Positions 17,659-27,801 of a stretch of DNA of 64,000 bases are shown here, in pieces. Both the position numbers and the translations under genes were made by a program. The stretch is taken from NCBI RefSeq assembly GCF_900086715.1, contig NZ_FLKH01000012.1, forward strand, positions 2,049,346 through 2,113,345, given 5' to 3'. Below the pieces are notes generated by a model. The model was not told the origin of the DNA, made no database searches, and saw only the letters and a program-made list of their open reading frames with translations. How positions within the stretch are numbered: the stretch's first letter is position 1; each line of letters opens with the position of its first letter. Source of the stretch: Gracilibacillus timonensis. GTDB taxonomy: Bacteria; Bacillota; Bacilli; Bacillales; Amphibacillaceae.

Positions 17659-18984
17659 ATGAGAAAAGCAGCATCTTTATTATTAACTGCAATATTAGCA
17701 TTGTCAACGTTAGCGGCTTGTCAGAATAACACGGGAAATCAAGACTCGGAAAGTGGTACGCCAGGTGTAACAGAAATTGATTTTTGGGCAGCGACTAACC
17801 CACCGCAAGAAGCGTTTTGGAAAAAAGTTGCGGATGAATTTAATGAAGAAAATGATGATATTCATGTGAATGTGAGTCAAATGCAAGAATCTCCGACTTC
17901 TGAAGCATCTGTTCAGTCTGCTATTGCGGGTGGAGAAGCACCGACATTTTCGGAAAATATTAACCGTGGTTTCGCTGCTCAATTAGCAAATAGTCAAGCG
18001 CTTGTTCCGTTAAATGAGGTAGAAGGGTTTGATGAATTGATAGAAAGTCGTAATATGGCTGAAACGATTGAATCATGGGAATTTTCAGATGGAAGCCAGT
18101 ATGTATTGCCTATTTATTCTAATGCTATGTTATTTGCCTGGAGAACTGATATATTACAGGATTTAGGTTTTGATGATATCCCTGAAAATTACAGTGATGT
18201 CTTAGAAGTGGTAGAAGCATTAAAGGCTTCTGACAATGAGAAATTTCTCTGGGCTAAACCTGATTTAGGATCACCTGAAGGTTGGACTAGATGGTTTGAT
18301 TTCTTTATGTTGTACAACGGAGCTTCTGACGGTAATAACTTCGTGGAAGGAAACGAACTAATTGCTGATGACGAAGCGGGTAAGGCAGTATTGGAATTTA
18401 TGTCTCAACTAGAAGGTGAAAATGCTTTACTAACTAGTGAAGCAAGTGACCCATTTGAAACGGGGTTAGGTATTTTTTCTGACCTTGGACCTTGGTCTTT
18501 CCCTTATTGGAGTGAACAGTTTCCAGAAATGGTTTATGGGGAAACCTTTGAACTTTCAGGACCACCAGTACCAGATGGTATGAGTACAGATAATGTAAAA
18601 ACATTCGCCGATGCGAAGGGGATTGTATTTTATGCGTCTGCCACAGAAGAGGAGCAAGCGGCCGCCATGGAATTTTTGACGTGGGTATATTCGGATCCAG
18701 AGAGGGATCTGCAATGGTTTGAGGAAACAAATATGCCGCCAGCACGTGATGATTTGACATCTAATGAATCATTTAATGCCTTCTTAGAAGAGAATCCAGC
18801 ATTAATTCCATATGCAGAGGCAGTTCCTAATGGAGTACCACCCATTGATAATCCTAACTACAATGATATACAAACACAAATAGGGGAGCAAGCGTTTAAT
18901 CCAGTTGTTAGAGGGGAGAAAGACCCTGAACAGGCTTGGAAGGATATGAAACAAGCTATTGAGGGGGAACTCCAAAATGAATAA
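17659..18984 (+). CDS. ABC sugar importer, substrate-binding lipoprotein (CUT1)
   Basis: The 441-residue protein has a signal peptide with lipobox LAAC (Cys21), followed by the EIDFWAATNPPQEAFW segment typical of the start of family-1 sugar-binding proteins. ACGGAGGTC precedes the ATG. It heads an operon of importer, DUF1861-like protein, GH130 phosphorylase and hexose phosphomutase, so a beta-mannooligosaccharide or related mannoside is the likely ligand. The ligand is inferred from neighbours only. Confidence 0.92.
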   Translation: MRKAASLLLTAILALSTLAACQNNTGNQDSESGTPGVTEIDFWAATNPPQEAFWKKVADEFNEENDDIHVNVSQMQESPTSEASVQSAIAGGEAPTFSENINRGFAAQLANSQALVPLNEVEGFDELIESRNMAETIESWEFSDGSQYVLPIYSNAMLFAWRTDILQDLGFDDIPENYSDVLEVVEALKASDNEKFLWAKPDLGSPEGWTRWFDFFMLYNGASDGNNFVEGNELIADDEAGKAVLEFMSQLEGENALLTSEASDPFETGLGIFSDLGPWSFPYWSEQFPEMVYGETFELSGPPVPDGMSTDNVKTFADAKGIVFYASATEEEQAAAMEFLTWVYSDPERDLQWFEETNMPPARDDLTSNESFNAFLEENPALIPYAEAVPNGVPPIDNPNYNDIQTQIGEQAFNPVVRGEKDPEQAWKDMKQAIEGELQNE

Positions 18985-19855
18985 CAAAAGTGACAACAGG
19001 TTGGGCTGGCTATTTGCTAGCCCTTACCTATTATACACATTTATTTTTTTCTTAATTCCGTTAGTCTGGTCTGTCTATTTAGCATTTACAAATTGGGATC
19101 TTATTTCTCCAACATATGACTTTATAGGGTTAAATAATTTTATCCAAGCGTTAAAGCATCCGGGAGTTCAATCAGCTTTTTTTGTAACGTTTAGGTTTCT
19201 TGCTGTTTACGTACCAATGGTTATTTTTCTATCGCTAGTGGTAGCTCTAACAGTCCAAGGGTTGCCAAGGTTAAAAGGAATATTTTTGGTAGGTTTCTTC
19301 TTACCATACTTAGCCTCTGGAGTTGTTTCGGCGTTTATCGTTAAAGGGATTTTATCCTATAATAGTCCGTTAAATGAGTTTTTAAGAGGAATAGGTTTGG
19401 ATATTGATTGGTTAGGAACCCCATTTTCGGCCCTTGTAATTGTAGCGTTTATGATCGCCTGGAAATTTTCTGGTTATTATGCATTGATTTTAACTGCAGG
19501 TTTGGAAAGTATTAATGGTGAAGTCTATGAGGCTGCTGCAATTGATGGTGTATCAGGATGGCAAAAGTTTTGGAAAATTACTTTACCTTTATTGTATCCA
19601 TCGCTTTATACAGTCATTATTTTAGCTGTAGGAGTTACTTTTGGGATTTTTACAGAGGTATACCAGTTAACCGGTGGAGGTCCTAATTATGCAACGAATA
19701 CGTGGCAGATGGAAATTTATAACCAAGCTTTTTCTAACATGGATGCAGGTTATGCCTCTGCCGTTGCGTTAATTGCTTCAATTGTGACATTTGCCTCTAT
19801 TTATGTATTTAAAAAATTACTAGAACTGTGGGGGAAACGAAATGGTATGGTCTAA
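18977..19855 (+). CDS. ABC sugar importer permease, MalF-like (CUT1)
   Basis: I place the start at 18977, eight bases inside the end of the binding-protein gene and behind GAGGGGG, rather than at the upstream frame start 18959. The 292-residue protein has six predicted membrane segments (first at about 12-34), an EAA loop (YEAAAIDGVSGWQKFWKITLP) and the VYQLTGGGPNYATNT segment of MalF-like permeases. Confidence 0.92.
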   Translation: MNNKSDNRLGWLFASPYLLYTFIFFLIPLVWSVYLAFTNWDLISPTYDFIGLNNFIQALKHPGVQSAFFVTFRFLAVYVPMVIFLSLVVALTVQGLPRLKGIFLVGFFLPYLASGVVSAFIVKGILSYNSPLNEFLRGIGLDIDWLGTPFSALVIVAFMIAWKFSGYYALILTAGLESINGEVYEAAAIDGVSGWQKFWKITLPLLYPSLYTVIILAVGVTFGIFTEVYQLTGGGPNYATNTWQMEIYNQAFSNMDAGYASAVALIASIVTFASIYVFKKLLELWGKRNGMV

Positions 19856-20675
19856 AAAAAATAAATGGCAGACTTTTAAGTATGTGTTTGCATTAGCTTT
19901 ACTAACGTTAATGATTTTTCCCTATATTTATATGGTATTAATGTCGTTTGCAACATGGGATCAGATTGATAGAGTGCTAATACCTACAGAATTCACACTG
20001 CGTTCTTATGAGTGGTTGTTTAATCCTCAAGAAGCTGTCGTTCCTAGGCCTTGGCTGCGTTCCTTTTTTAATACGGTCATTGTTTCTGGTGCATCGACTT
20101 TTCTTATGATGATAACGGGTATCGTTGTCGCATATACCTTAGCGAAAATAAAATTCAAGGGTGGTATATTTCTCAATAATGTGATCTTATTTCAAATGTT
20201 CTTTCCGGCTGTGATCTTGCTTGTGCCCCTGTTTTTACTTGTACAAAATGTTGGTTTATTTGATACGTATTGGGCGATGATTATTCCTAAAGCGTTGAGT
20301 TTATGGGCTGTTTTTATGTATACAAACTTTTTTCGTTCAATTCCAGATACATTTATTGAATCGGCTAAATTAGATGGGGCATCTACTTTACAAATTATGT
20401 TCAAGATTGCCGTTCCTATGTCTAAATCTATTACGACAGTTATTTTCTTATTTCTATTTATGGAAAGATGGACGGAATTACTATGGGATATGATTGTTGT
20501 TCGAAGTGACCAAATGTTGACGCTCAACGTTTTAATTTCTCAAATGTTCGGTCCTTATGGAGGGTATCCAGGCCCAATGTATGCTGCCTCCGTTTTATTG
20601 ACGTTACCTATTGTTATTTTGTTCCTTTTCTTTGCCAAACGATTTAAAGAGGGTATGCAATTTACGTTGAAATAG
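19842..20675 (+). CDS. ABC sugar importer permease, MalG-like (CUT1)
   Basis: The 277-residue partner overlaps the preceding permease by 14 bp. It has six membrane segments, the EAA loop IESAKLDGASTLQIMFKIAVP and the C-terminus FAKRFKEGMQFTLK. As for the other CUT1 sets here, no ATPase gene is attached. Confidence 0.92.
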   Translation: MVWSKKNKWQTFKYVFALALLTLMIFPYIYMVLMSFATWDQIDRVLIPTEFTLRSYEWLFNPQEAVVPRPWLRSFFNTVIVSGASTFLMMITGIVVAYTLAKIKFKGGIFLNNVILFQMFFPAVILLVPLFLLVQNVGLFDTYWAMIIPKALSLWAVFMYTNFFRSIPDTFIESAKLDGASTLQIMFKIAVPMSKSITTVIFLFLFMERWTELLWDMIVVRSDQMLTLNVLISQMFGPYGGYPGPMYAASVLLTLPIVILFLFFAKRFKEGMQFTLK

Positions 20676-20789
20676 ATTATAAGATAATGGTTTTCTTATG
20701 GTTTTTTAGTTTAAGAAAGGTGTACATGATAAAGTGAGCTTCTGTTGAGTTTTTTATAAGATATTCATTGTGAAAAGGATGAGAAATAA

Positions 20790-21746
20790 ATGATAAAACT
20801 AATAAAGAACGATTTAAAAACGTGCGATGTGTTAGTAGATGAATTTAAACAAACTATCCAGCCAACAAATCCGGAAAAATTATTATTTTCTGGAGTGGAC
20901 GGCCGTGATGTTTATAATATCACTGCTCCTTTTTTGGATGAAGGAGATTTCATTATTGCCGGTCGAGTAGAGGAAAGAGATAGTGAAGATTCTCAAGTGT
21001 ACTTTTTTGTAGAACATAATGGAAGGTGGATACCACGGGAAGGAGCACCAATCTTTGATTTGCAAGATCCTTTTGTTACTAGAATAGATGGTGAGCTTGT
21101 TCTAGGTGGTGTGGAAACCTTTCCTTCACCAACCATTGAAGGAGCATTAGGATGGCGTACGATTTTTTATAAAGGAAAATCTCTCGCATCTTTGAAGCGT
21201 TTTGCACAAGGTCCAGATGGAATGAAAGATTTGCGCCTTGTAGAGTTACAAAATGGTTCCATTGGTGTTCTTACTCGTCCTCAAGGTAAGAAAGGAGGAA
21301 AGGGTAAAATTGGCTTTTCGAAAATTTCTTCTCTAGATCAGTTAACTCTAGAGGTGATCGAAGTAGCACCACTTTTGACGGGCCAGTTCAAAGATGAAGA
21401 ATGGGGTGGAGGAAATGAAATGCATGTCTTGTCTAACGGATTATTAGGAATATTAGGACATATAGCTTCCTTTGATAAAGTGGGAAAGCGTAAATATTTC
21501 CCTATGGTTTTTGTACTGAATCCTGAAACTTTAGAATACTCTGATTTACAAATTATTGCACTTCGTTCCAATTTTATCGATGGACCGGCGAAAAGAACTG
21601 ATTTAGTGGATGTGGTTTTTAGTGGCGGGCTGGTTCGAAAATCAAACGGAACAGCAGTTTTATATGCGGGAATTAGTGATGTTGAGGCACAAACAGTTAC
21701 TATACAAGATCCCTTTATACAATATGAGAATGAGGAGAATAAGTAA
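20790..21746 (+). CDS. DUF1861-like beta-propeller protein, mannoside locus
   Basis: The 318-residue protein has a repeated pattern of short beta strands with acidic, Gly-rich turns (GRVEERDSED, LQDPFVTRIDGELVLGGVE, EEWGGGNEMHVL), which fits a five-bladed propeller. I recognise it as the DUF1861 type, distantly like GH43/GH130 folds. Its stop overlaps the GH130 start by one base, so the two are made together. No activity can be claimed from sequence. The conserved acidic residues and the position suggest a glycosidase or phosphorylase accessory on mannosides. Confidence 0.7.
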   Translation: MIKLIKNDLKTCDVLVDEFKQTIQPTNPEKLLFSGVDGRDVYNITAPFLDEGDFIIAGRVEERDSEDSQVYFFVEHNGRWIPREGAPIFDLQDPFVTRIDGELVLGGVETFPSPTIEGALGWRTIFYKGKSLASLKRFAQGPDGMKDLRLVELQNGSIGVLTRPQGKKGGKGKIGFSKISSLDQLTLEVIEVAPLLTGQFKDEEWGGGNEMHVLSNGLLGILGHIASFDKVGKRKYFPMVFVLNPETLEYSDLQIIALRSNFIDGPAKRTDLVDVVFSGGLVRKSNGTAVLYAGISDVEAQTVTIQDPFIQYENEENK

Positions 21747-22792
21747 TGAAAATATATCGATACGAAGAAAATCCAGTTATTACCCCAAAGGATGTGAGAC
21801 CGCACCGTGAAGATTTTGAAGTTATAGGGGCGTTTAATGCTGGTATAACGGAGTACGATGGAGAAATAATTATGTTACTACGAGTAGCGGAACGTCCTAT
21901 TAATAAAAATCCAAATTTAGTAAAAGTACCAATTTATAATATAGAACAAGGCAGTCTAGAAATTATGGAGTTGAATGCTGATAACAAAGATTATGATTTT
22001 ACTGATCCAAGATCTATTTTAAAGCATAACAAATATAAGTATTTAACATCGATTTCTTATCTTCGTATTGCAAGAAGTAAGGATGGTCGTAATTTTACAG
22101 TGGACAATGATCCATTCCTATATCCATCGAATGAATTGGATATGTTTGGTGTGGAGGATCCTCGTATAACTAAAATTGGTGATACGTATTATATCTATTT
22201 TAGTGCCGTTTCTTCTATGGGAGTTGGTGAATCATTAGTTTCTACAAAGGATTGGATTCAGATTGAACGTCATGGAATGATTTTTGCTCCTGAAAACAAA
22301 GATGTACTTATTTTTCCAGAAAGAATCAATGGGAAATATTACGCTCTTCATCGCCCGGTGCCTAAGTCGTTTGGTGCACCAGAGATTTGGATAGCAGAAT
22401 CTGGAAATCTATTATACTGGGGAAATCATAAGCCTCTACTAGGTTTGCGTGAAGGGCAATGGGATGACGGTCGAATCGGTGGTGGAGCCGTTCCGATTAA
22501 AACAGATAAAGGATGGCTTGAACTTTATCATGGTGCTTCAAAAGATAATCGATATTGCATGGGAGCTGTCTTGCTTGATTTGCAGGATCCGACTAAGGTA
22601 ATTGCTCGCTCGCGACAGCCATTCTTAGAGCCAGAAACAGATTATGAAACCAAAGGCTTCTTTGGAGATGTGGTTTTTTCTTGTGGTGCGTTAGTAGAAG
22701 GTGATGTAGTAAGGATGTACTATGGTGTGGCAGATACATCCATGGCTTGCGCAGAATTAAGCCTTCAAGAAATACTAGACTCATTAGTGTGA
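21746..22792 (+). CDS. GH130 mannoside phosphorylase (probably on beta-mannosides)
   Basis: The 348-residue protein shows the GH130 hallmarks: an N-terminal NAGITEYDGE segment, LLRVAERP near residue 46 with an Arg suited to bind phosphate, and GVEDPR with the predicted proton donor Asp138. The family cleaves beta-mannosides, mostly by phosphorolysis to give alpha-mannose 1-phosphate. Subfamily, and so the linkage (beta-1,4 to Glc, Man or GlcNAc, or beta-1,2-mannan), cannot be fixed by eye. A phosphohexomutase gene downstream would convert the product for glycolysis, favouring phosphorylase over hydrolase. Confidence 0.88.
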   Translation: MKIYRYEENPVITPKDVRPHREDFEVIGAFNAGITEYDGEIIMLLRVAERPINKNPNLVKVPIYNIEQGSLEIMELNADNKDYDFTDPRSILKHNKYKYLTSISYLRIARSKDGRNFTVDNDPFLYPSNELDMFGVEDPRITKIGDTYYIYFSAVSSMGVGESLVSTKDWIQIERHGMIFAPENKDVLIFPERINGKYYALHRPVPKSFGAPEIWIAESGNLLYWGNHKPLLGLREGQWDDGRIGGGAVPIKTDKGWLELYHGASKDNRYCMGAVLLDLQDPTKVIARSRQPFLEPETDYETKGFFGDVVFSCGALVEGDVVRMYYGVADTSMACAELSLQEILDSLV

Positions 22793-22859
22793 AAAATCAT
22801 AGACAAGAAGATGTAAAGAAAGAATTAAGGGTTGATCCAACGAAGTAAGGGGACTAGTG

Positions 22860-24602
22860 ATGGAGTGGCAGAGACAATATAATAAATGGAAACATTGTGA
22901 ACGATTAGATGAAGAATTAAGGGTAAGACTTATTGAGCTAGAAAGTAATTCTATGATATTAGAAGATAGCTTCTATAAAGCATTAGCATTTGGTACTGGA
23001 GGAATGCGGGGGGAGATAGGTCCTGGTACAAACCGCATTAATATGTACACGATTCGTAAAGCAGCAGAAGGCTTGGCAAGTTACATTATAGAAAGTGGTG
23101 ATCAAGCTAAAAAGCGAGGAGTTGTGCTAGCCTATGATTCCCGTTTTAAATCGTCGGAATTTGCTATGGAAGCAGCAAAAACATTAGGAAAACATGGTAT
23201 TTTAACTTATGTGTTTCAATCTTTACGTCCAACACCAGAGCTATCTTTTGCTGTTCGTTATTTAAATGCATACAGCGGTATTGTGATTACAGCGAGTCAT
23301 AATCCGCCTGAATATAATGGATTTAAAGTATATGGTGCGGATGGAGGACAGATTCCGCCGTCTGTTGCTGAAGAAATAATGGTAAAAATAAATCAAGTAG
23401 GAAATGAATTGGATGTTGAAGTAGCGCAAGAAGAAAAGTTAAAAGCAGCTGGTTTATTGAAGATAATAGGTGATAAAATAGATAAAGCGTATCAGAAGCA
23501 ATTGCAAACGATTGTAATCAGTCAAGACATTATCCATGAAACTGCCTCAGCTTTGAAGATTGTCTATACTCCATTACATGGGTCAGGTAATATACCCGTG
23601 AGGGAATGTTTAAAAGCTATTGGATTTCAGCATATAAAAATAGTCCCAGAGCAAGAACTGCCAGATCCAAACTTTTCAACCGTGGAAGCGCCCAATCCAG
23701 AAGAGCATGCAGCCTTTAAATTAGCAATTCAATATGGTGAAAAATTAGACGCAGACATATTGCTGGGAACGGATCCAGATGCTGATCGTGTAGGTGTAGC
23801 AGTAAAAAATAATCAAGGGATATATCAAGTATTGACGGGAAATCAAATTGGAGCAATCCTACTTCACTATTTAATCACACAAAAGAAAGCGAGTCACACG
23901 TTAAAGGATAATAGTATCGTGCTAAAAACGATTGTGACCTCAGAAATTGGACGAAAAATTGGGGATGCTTATGGTATAAAGACTCTTGATACCCTAACAG
24001 GCTTCAAATTTATAGGTGAGAAAATAAAAGAATTGGAAGAAGATGAGGACAGGCAATTTTTATTTGGCTATGAAGAAAGTTGCGGATATCTGATTGGTGA
24101 CTTTGTTCGTGATAAAGATGCTGTTCAATCATGTTTAATGATTGCAGAAGTAGCAGCTTTTTATAAATCAAAAGGAAGAACACTTTATCAAGGGTTAATC
24201 GATATTTTTGAGGAGTATGGTTACTATCTGGAAACGATGAAATCTTTAACACTGAAAGGAAAAAATGGGAACGAACAAATAAAGAAAATAATGGACGCAT
24301 TTCGTAGCAAACCCCTTCTTAGTGTTGCTGGTAAGGAGGTAGTTCTTATAGAGGATTATCAGTCTAGGATAAGGACAGACAGTGCTACGAAGAGACAAGA
24401 GACCATTCATCTTCCGAAATCTAATGTATTAAAGTTTTATTTGGAAGATGACTCATGGTTCTGTCTAAGGCCATCTGGTACGGAACCAAAGATTAAGTTT
24501 TATTTTGGGGTTAGAGAGGAAACGATGGCTACTAGTGAACAATTACTTGATTCTATTAAAACAGTAGTACTGCTCCATATAAGACAGTTGATAAGTGGTT
24601 AA
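22860..24602 (+). CDS. Phosphoglucomutase/phosphomannomutase (alpha-D-phosphohexomutase)
   Basis: The start is the ATG at 22860, behind AAGGGG; a GTG immediately upstream is less well placed. The 580-residue enzyme has the four family motifs: the phosphoserine loop [11 protein letters not shown] (Ser146), the metal loop DPDADRVGV, the sugar-binding GYEESCGY and the phosphate-binding [12 protein letters not shown]. The length fits PgcA/ManB-type Firmicute enzymes. In this operon its role is probably to turn Man-1-P from the GH130 enzyme into Man-6-P. Confidence 0.93.
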   Translation: MEWQRQYNKWKHCERLDEELRVRLIELESNSMILEDSFYKALAFGTGGMRGEIGPGTNRINMYTIRKAAEGLASYIIESGDQAKKRGVVLAYDSRFKSSEFAMEAAKTLGKHGILTYVFQSLRPTPELSFAVRYLNAYSGIVITASHNPPEYNGFKVYGADGGQIPPSVAEEIMVKINQVGNELDVEVAQEEKLKAAGLLKIIGDKIDKAYQKQLQTIVISQDIIHETASALKIVYTPLHGSGNIPVRECLKAIGFQHIKIVPEQELPDPNFSTVEAPNPEEHAAFKLAIQYGEKLDADILLGTDPDADRVGVAVKNNQGIYQVLTGNQIGAILLHYLITQKKASHTLKDNSIVLKTIVTSEIGRKIGDAYGIKTLDTLTGFKFIGEKIKELEEDEDRQFLFGYEESCGYLIGDFVRDKDAVQSCLMIAEVAAFYKSKGRTLYQGLIDIFEEYGYYLETMKSLTLKGKNGNEQIKKIMDAFRSKPLLSVAGKEVVLIEDYQSRIRTDSATKRQETIHLPKSNVLKFYLEDDSWFCLRPSGTEPKIKFYFGVREETMATSEQLLDSIKTVVLLHIRQLISG

Positions 24603-24654
24603 TGAAAAAAGCAACAAACAAGTGCTATTTGCTAATTTGTTTTAATGAATGAAA

Positions 24655-24692
24655 ACCATCCTGGCAAATCTTATAGTCAGGATGGTCATTGT
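24655..24692. terminator. Hairpin between converging operons C and D
   Basis: ACCATCCTG pairs with CAGGATGGT (9-bp perfect stem, 14-nt loop), followed by CATTGTTA. The T run is short. It lies between the phosphomutase and alpha-mannosidase genes, which converge here. Confidence 0.6.
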
Positions 24693-24780
24693 TAAATATT
24701 ATACTGTTGCTGCTAGACGGTTAAGAAGTATAAATGAGAAATAATGTGCAAGTGTTTTAAAAATGACTATTCATTTCACA

Positions 24781-27765
24781 TTATTCCCACTTCACCTTAA
24801 ACGTCTTAATCTCAAACGGCTGAAAACGAATAGGTTGACCCAAATCAATGGCCTGCTTAGGTTCTTCTAACAAATTCGTCTCGATGATTTCTTCTACATC
24901 GATATTTAAAAGCAACTGCACTTGTGAATGACTGCCTGATGTTTCATACAATCGAATAATAATATCATTATCGTTTTCTGCCTTTTTCAATGTCGCCAGC
25001 ATCACATGATTTCCTTCTATTTGTACAAAAGAAGAGGTGTTGTTATTTTGTTGTGCGCCCTCAAGCTCTGTAGAACGAACAGGAACATTTAATTCATACC
25101 CCTCTTTGTACACATCTCCAGCAATAAAGTCTCCTTGATGCGGATAGAAGCTATAAGTAAATGCATGCTCGGCTCGATCGGCATCTGGATCAGGGCTGCC
25201 TGAACTTCGTAATAGATTTATATCCAGCTCATTTCCTTCGGCGCGATGTCCGTATTTACAATCATTCAATAAGGCAACACCATAGTTTGGCTCAGACATA
25301 TCGATCCATTGATGGGCGCTGATTTCGTCCTTAGCAAAGTCCCAGGAAGTATTGCGATGTGTCGGGCGCTCCATATAGCCAAATTGAATATCGCAATGCA
25401 CATGAGTACTTCTTATGTGGAGTGGAAAAGAAGTTCTCAACATCTTATTAGACTCCTGCCAGTTTGCTTTTGTCTTAAAATCAAGACGGCGGCTGTTTAG
25501 TGTTAAACAGATGGATTGCTCGATGGTCGAGTTCCCATATTGATAGATGTGATTAATACTCGCCGTTGGCCCCTCGGTATGGCATTGAACCGTTAGTAAC
25601 TCAGGCTGCATATGGATGGTTGATCGATAATCGGATGGGAAGTCCCAGCCATCGCCGTGGTCGTGATAAATAGTTAGCTGATTAGCAGAGCTGCCTGCTG
25701 CGATCGTCTCTCGTTGATTTTCTTTATCATAAATAGAACGAATCGTACCATCTGGTTGAAAAGAGACACTTAGAATATCATTTTCCAACAACTCAGGCTC
25801 TGCTCGCAATGGGGATTTTGCTAGATCATCCATGTTTGCTGCTTCTCCTAGCGAGTGGTATCCCATCGGTGGAAGGGTGATTTTCTTCCAGTTGTCATGA
25901 TTGGATACCCACTTCTCTCTGGACCAAGGCAATGAGTTGAAAAAGGTAACCCCAGATAGTCCTAAATGCCGGCTTAGTGCTTGATAATGTTCTTCTATCC
26001 ATCTCTCTACTTGATTTAACATCTTGTGGTATCGCTCTAATGATTCTTCATAGACACGTCCAATCGAGGAGCCGGGCAGAATATCATGAAATTGGTAAAG
26101 CATCACTTCTTTCCAGATGGTATCCAGCTCGTTGGCGGGATATGGCTTGATTCCTTTGATCATCGTGAGCGTAGCGGCAAATTCTAGCTCGCGTAAGGCG
26201 ATTTCCAGCAAACGATTGAATCGCTTATTACGTGCTTGAGATGTGAGTGTTCCCTGGTGTTTCTCTAAATAAAGCTCTCCCACCCAAGTTTTATATTGAT
26301 CAGCGGAGACTGCTAGCTTATCAAAAAATTCGATCGATGTTTCTTGCACTACTGGCGATAGCCCTAACAAATTTTTCTCGCGTTCCAGGCGTTCTAAGTG
26401 TTCTTCACCAGGCCCGCCGCCGCCATCGCCAATACCAAATAACATAAGACTGTGTTCCGAAATATTCTTGTCGTAATATTCACGCTCTATTTTCTTAATC
26501 GATCTGGGAGCGGCAGGGCTGTTATACGTATCCTCTGGCGGTAGATGAGTCAAGATCTTACTGCCATCTATCCCTTGCCAATAAAAGGTGTGGTGCGGAT
26601 GATCATTATATTCACTCCAAGAGAGCTTTTGCGTCATGACATAGTCAATATTTGCTTGCTGCAGGATTTGTGGCAAAGTAGGGGAGTAACCGAATATATC
26701 AGGCACCCACAATGTGCGCACATCCTTACCGAATTCGTCCGCAAAGAACCTTTTTCCATGTATGACCTGGCGAACGAGAGATTCTCCGCTAGGGATATTC
26801 GAATCAGGTTCAACCCACATACCACCTTGTACTTCCCAACGCCCTTCGGCAATTCGTTGTTTGATTTGTTCGTACAGCTTAGGGTAGTATACCTTCATCC
26901 ACTGATATAACTGGGGTTGACTAGCGCCAAAGATATAGTCAGGATACTTTTCCAAGTTCCGAAGTACAGTGGCGAAGGATCTCGCTCCTTTACGAATCGT
27001 TTCCCTGATTGGCCAGAGCCATGCTAAGTCGATATGGGCATGGCCAATGGCGCTGATGGTCAATTCGACATCTCCATTTTGTTTGCCAAGTGGTACGGCC
27101 AATATATGGCGAGCCTGCTTGATGAGATCAGGTGACCAATCGACTAGCAAAAGGGAAACATCATATAAAGCCTGTAAGATCCTCGCCTTGCGGACAGCGT
27201 CATCCTCCAGCTGTTCTGCCAGCTCCAACAATACTTCTACATCATAGTATAAGGCCAGTGCCTCTTCATCACAGCTAGCAATCGTCGCCTCTTTTAAAGT
27301 ACCGGATCTGTAATGACCAAACAGATCATTACAACCAGCGTCCGCCCATATGTTGATTTGTTCTGTCCCTAAGGCTTGATCTGTTACTTCTACCACTCTT
27401 TTTCCTGGCTTGCCTAGTGCGAGTTCGAATTCTGAATTGACATTGGTTAAGCCCTGAGTTGGAGTACCAGCATGATCGACGACACACAATTCCCCATTGA
27501 CATCTATTAACAGTACAATTTTATCTCCGTGAGCACTTGAAGGAACCTCCCCGGTAAAATGGAACCAGGCACAATCCCAAAGCTCTCCCCATTTGTCGCC
27601 AGCAGCCAGGGTGAGGTAGTGGCCTGTCTCTTTTTCAGTAAAAGAGACAGGCTCTTTGGTTACCCATGCTTCTGTTCGCAAGGGAGCAATTTCTTTGTAA
27701 ATGTTCGCTTCAATAAAATCTTTCATTCGATGTAATTTTTCTAATCTTATTTGTTCGTATGGCAT
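24781..27765 (-). CDS. Alpha-mannosidase, glycoside hydrolase family 38
   Basis: The 994-residue protein has an N-terminal beta domain (to about 230), the GH38 catalytic domain opening with HAHIDLAWLWP (residues 242-252; His244 and Asp246 as zinc ligands) and the nucleophile Asp356 in VPDIFGYSP. A three-helix middle domain (about 500-600) and long C-terminal beta domains follow. It has no signal peptide, so it cleaves imported alpha-mannosides in the cytosol. GGAGGG precedes the ATG. It is the last gene of operon D. Confidence 0.95.
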   Translation of the reverse strand: MPYEQIRLEKLHRMKDFIEANIYKEIAPLRTEAWVTKEPVSFTEKETGHYLTLAAGDKWGELWDCAWFHFTGEVPSSAHGDKIVLLIDVNGELCVVDHAGTPTQGLTNVNSEFELALGKPGKRVVEVTDQALGTEQINIWADAGCNDLFGHYRSGTLKEATIASCDEEALALYYDVEVLLELAEQLEDDAVRKARILQALYDVSLLLVDWSPDLIKQARHILAVPLGKQNGDVELTISAIGHAHIDLAWLWPIRETIRKGARSFATVLRNLEKYPDYIFGASQPQLYQWMKVYYPKLYEQIKQRIAEGRWEVQGGMWVEPDSNIPSGESLVRQVIHGKRFFADEFGKDVRTLWVPDIFGYSPTLPQILQQANIDYVMTQKLSWSEYNDHPHHTFYWQGIDGSKILTHLPPEDTYNSPAAPRSIKKIEREYYDKNISEHSLMLFGIGDGGGGPGEEHLERLEREKNLLGLSPVVQETSIEFFDKLAVSADQYKTWVGELYLEKHQGTLTSQARNKRFNRLLEIALRELEFAATLTMIKGIKPYPANELDTIWKEVMLYQFHDILPGSSIGRVYEESLERYHKMLNQVERWIEEHYQALSRHLGLSGVTFFNSLPWSREKWVSNHDNWKKITLPPMGYHSLGEAANMDDLAKSPLRAEPELLENDILSVSFQPDGTIRSIYDKENQRETIAAGSSANQLTIYHDHGDGWDFPSDYRSTIHMQPELLTVQCHTEGPTASINHIYQYGNSTIEQSICLTLNSRRLDFKTKANWQESNKMLRTSFPLHIRSTHVHCDIQFGYMERPTHRNTSWDFAKDEISAHQWIDMSEPNYGVALLNDCKYGHRAEGNELDINLLRSSGSPDPDADRAEHAFTYSFYPHQGDFIAGDVYKEGYELNVPVRSTELEGAQQNNNTSSFVQIEGNHVMLATLKKAENDNDIIIRLYETSGSHSQVQLLLNIDVEEIIETNLLEEPKQAIDLGQPIRFQPFEIKTFKVKWE

Positions 27766-27801
27766 GATTGACCCTCCGACCTTCTAAAGTTGAGTGGATA
27801 T

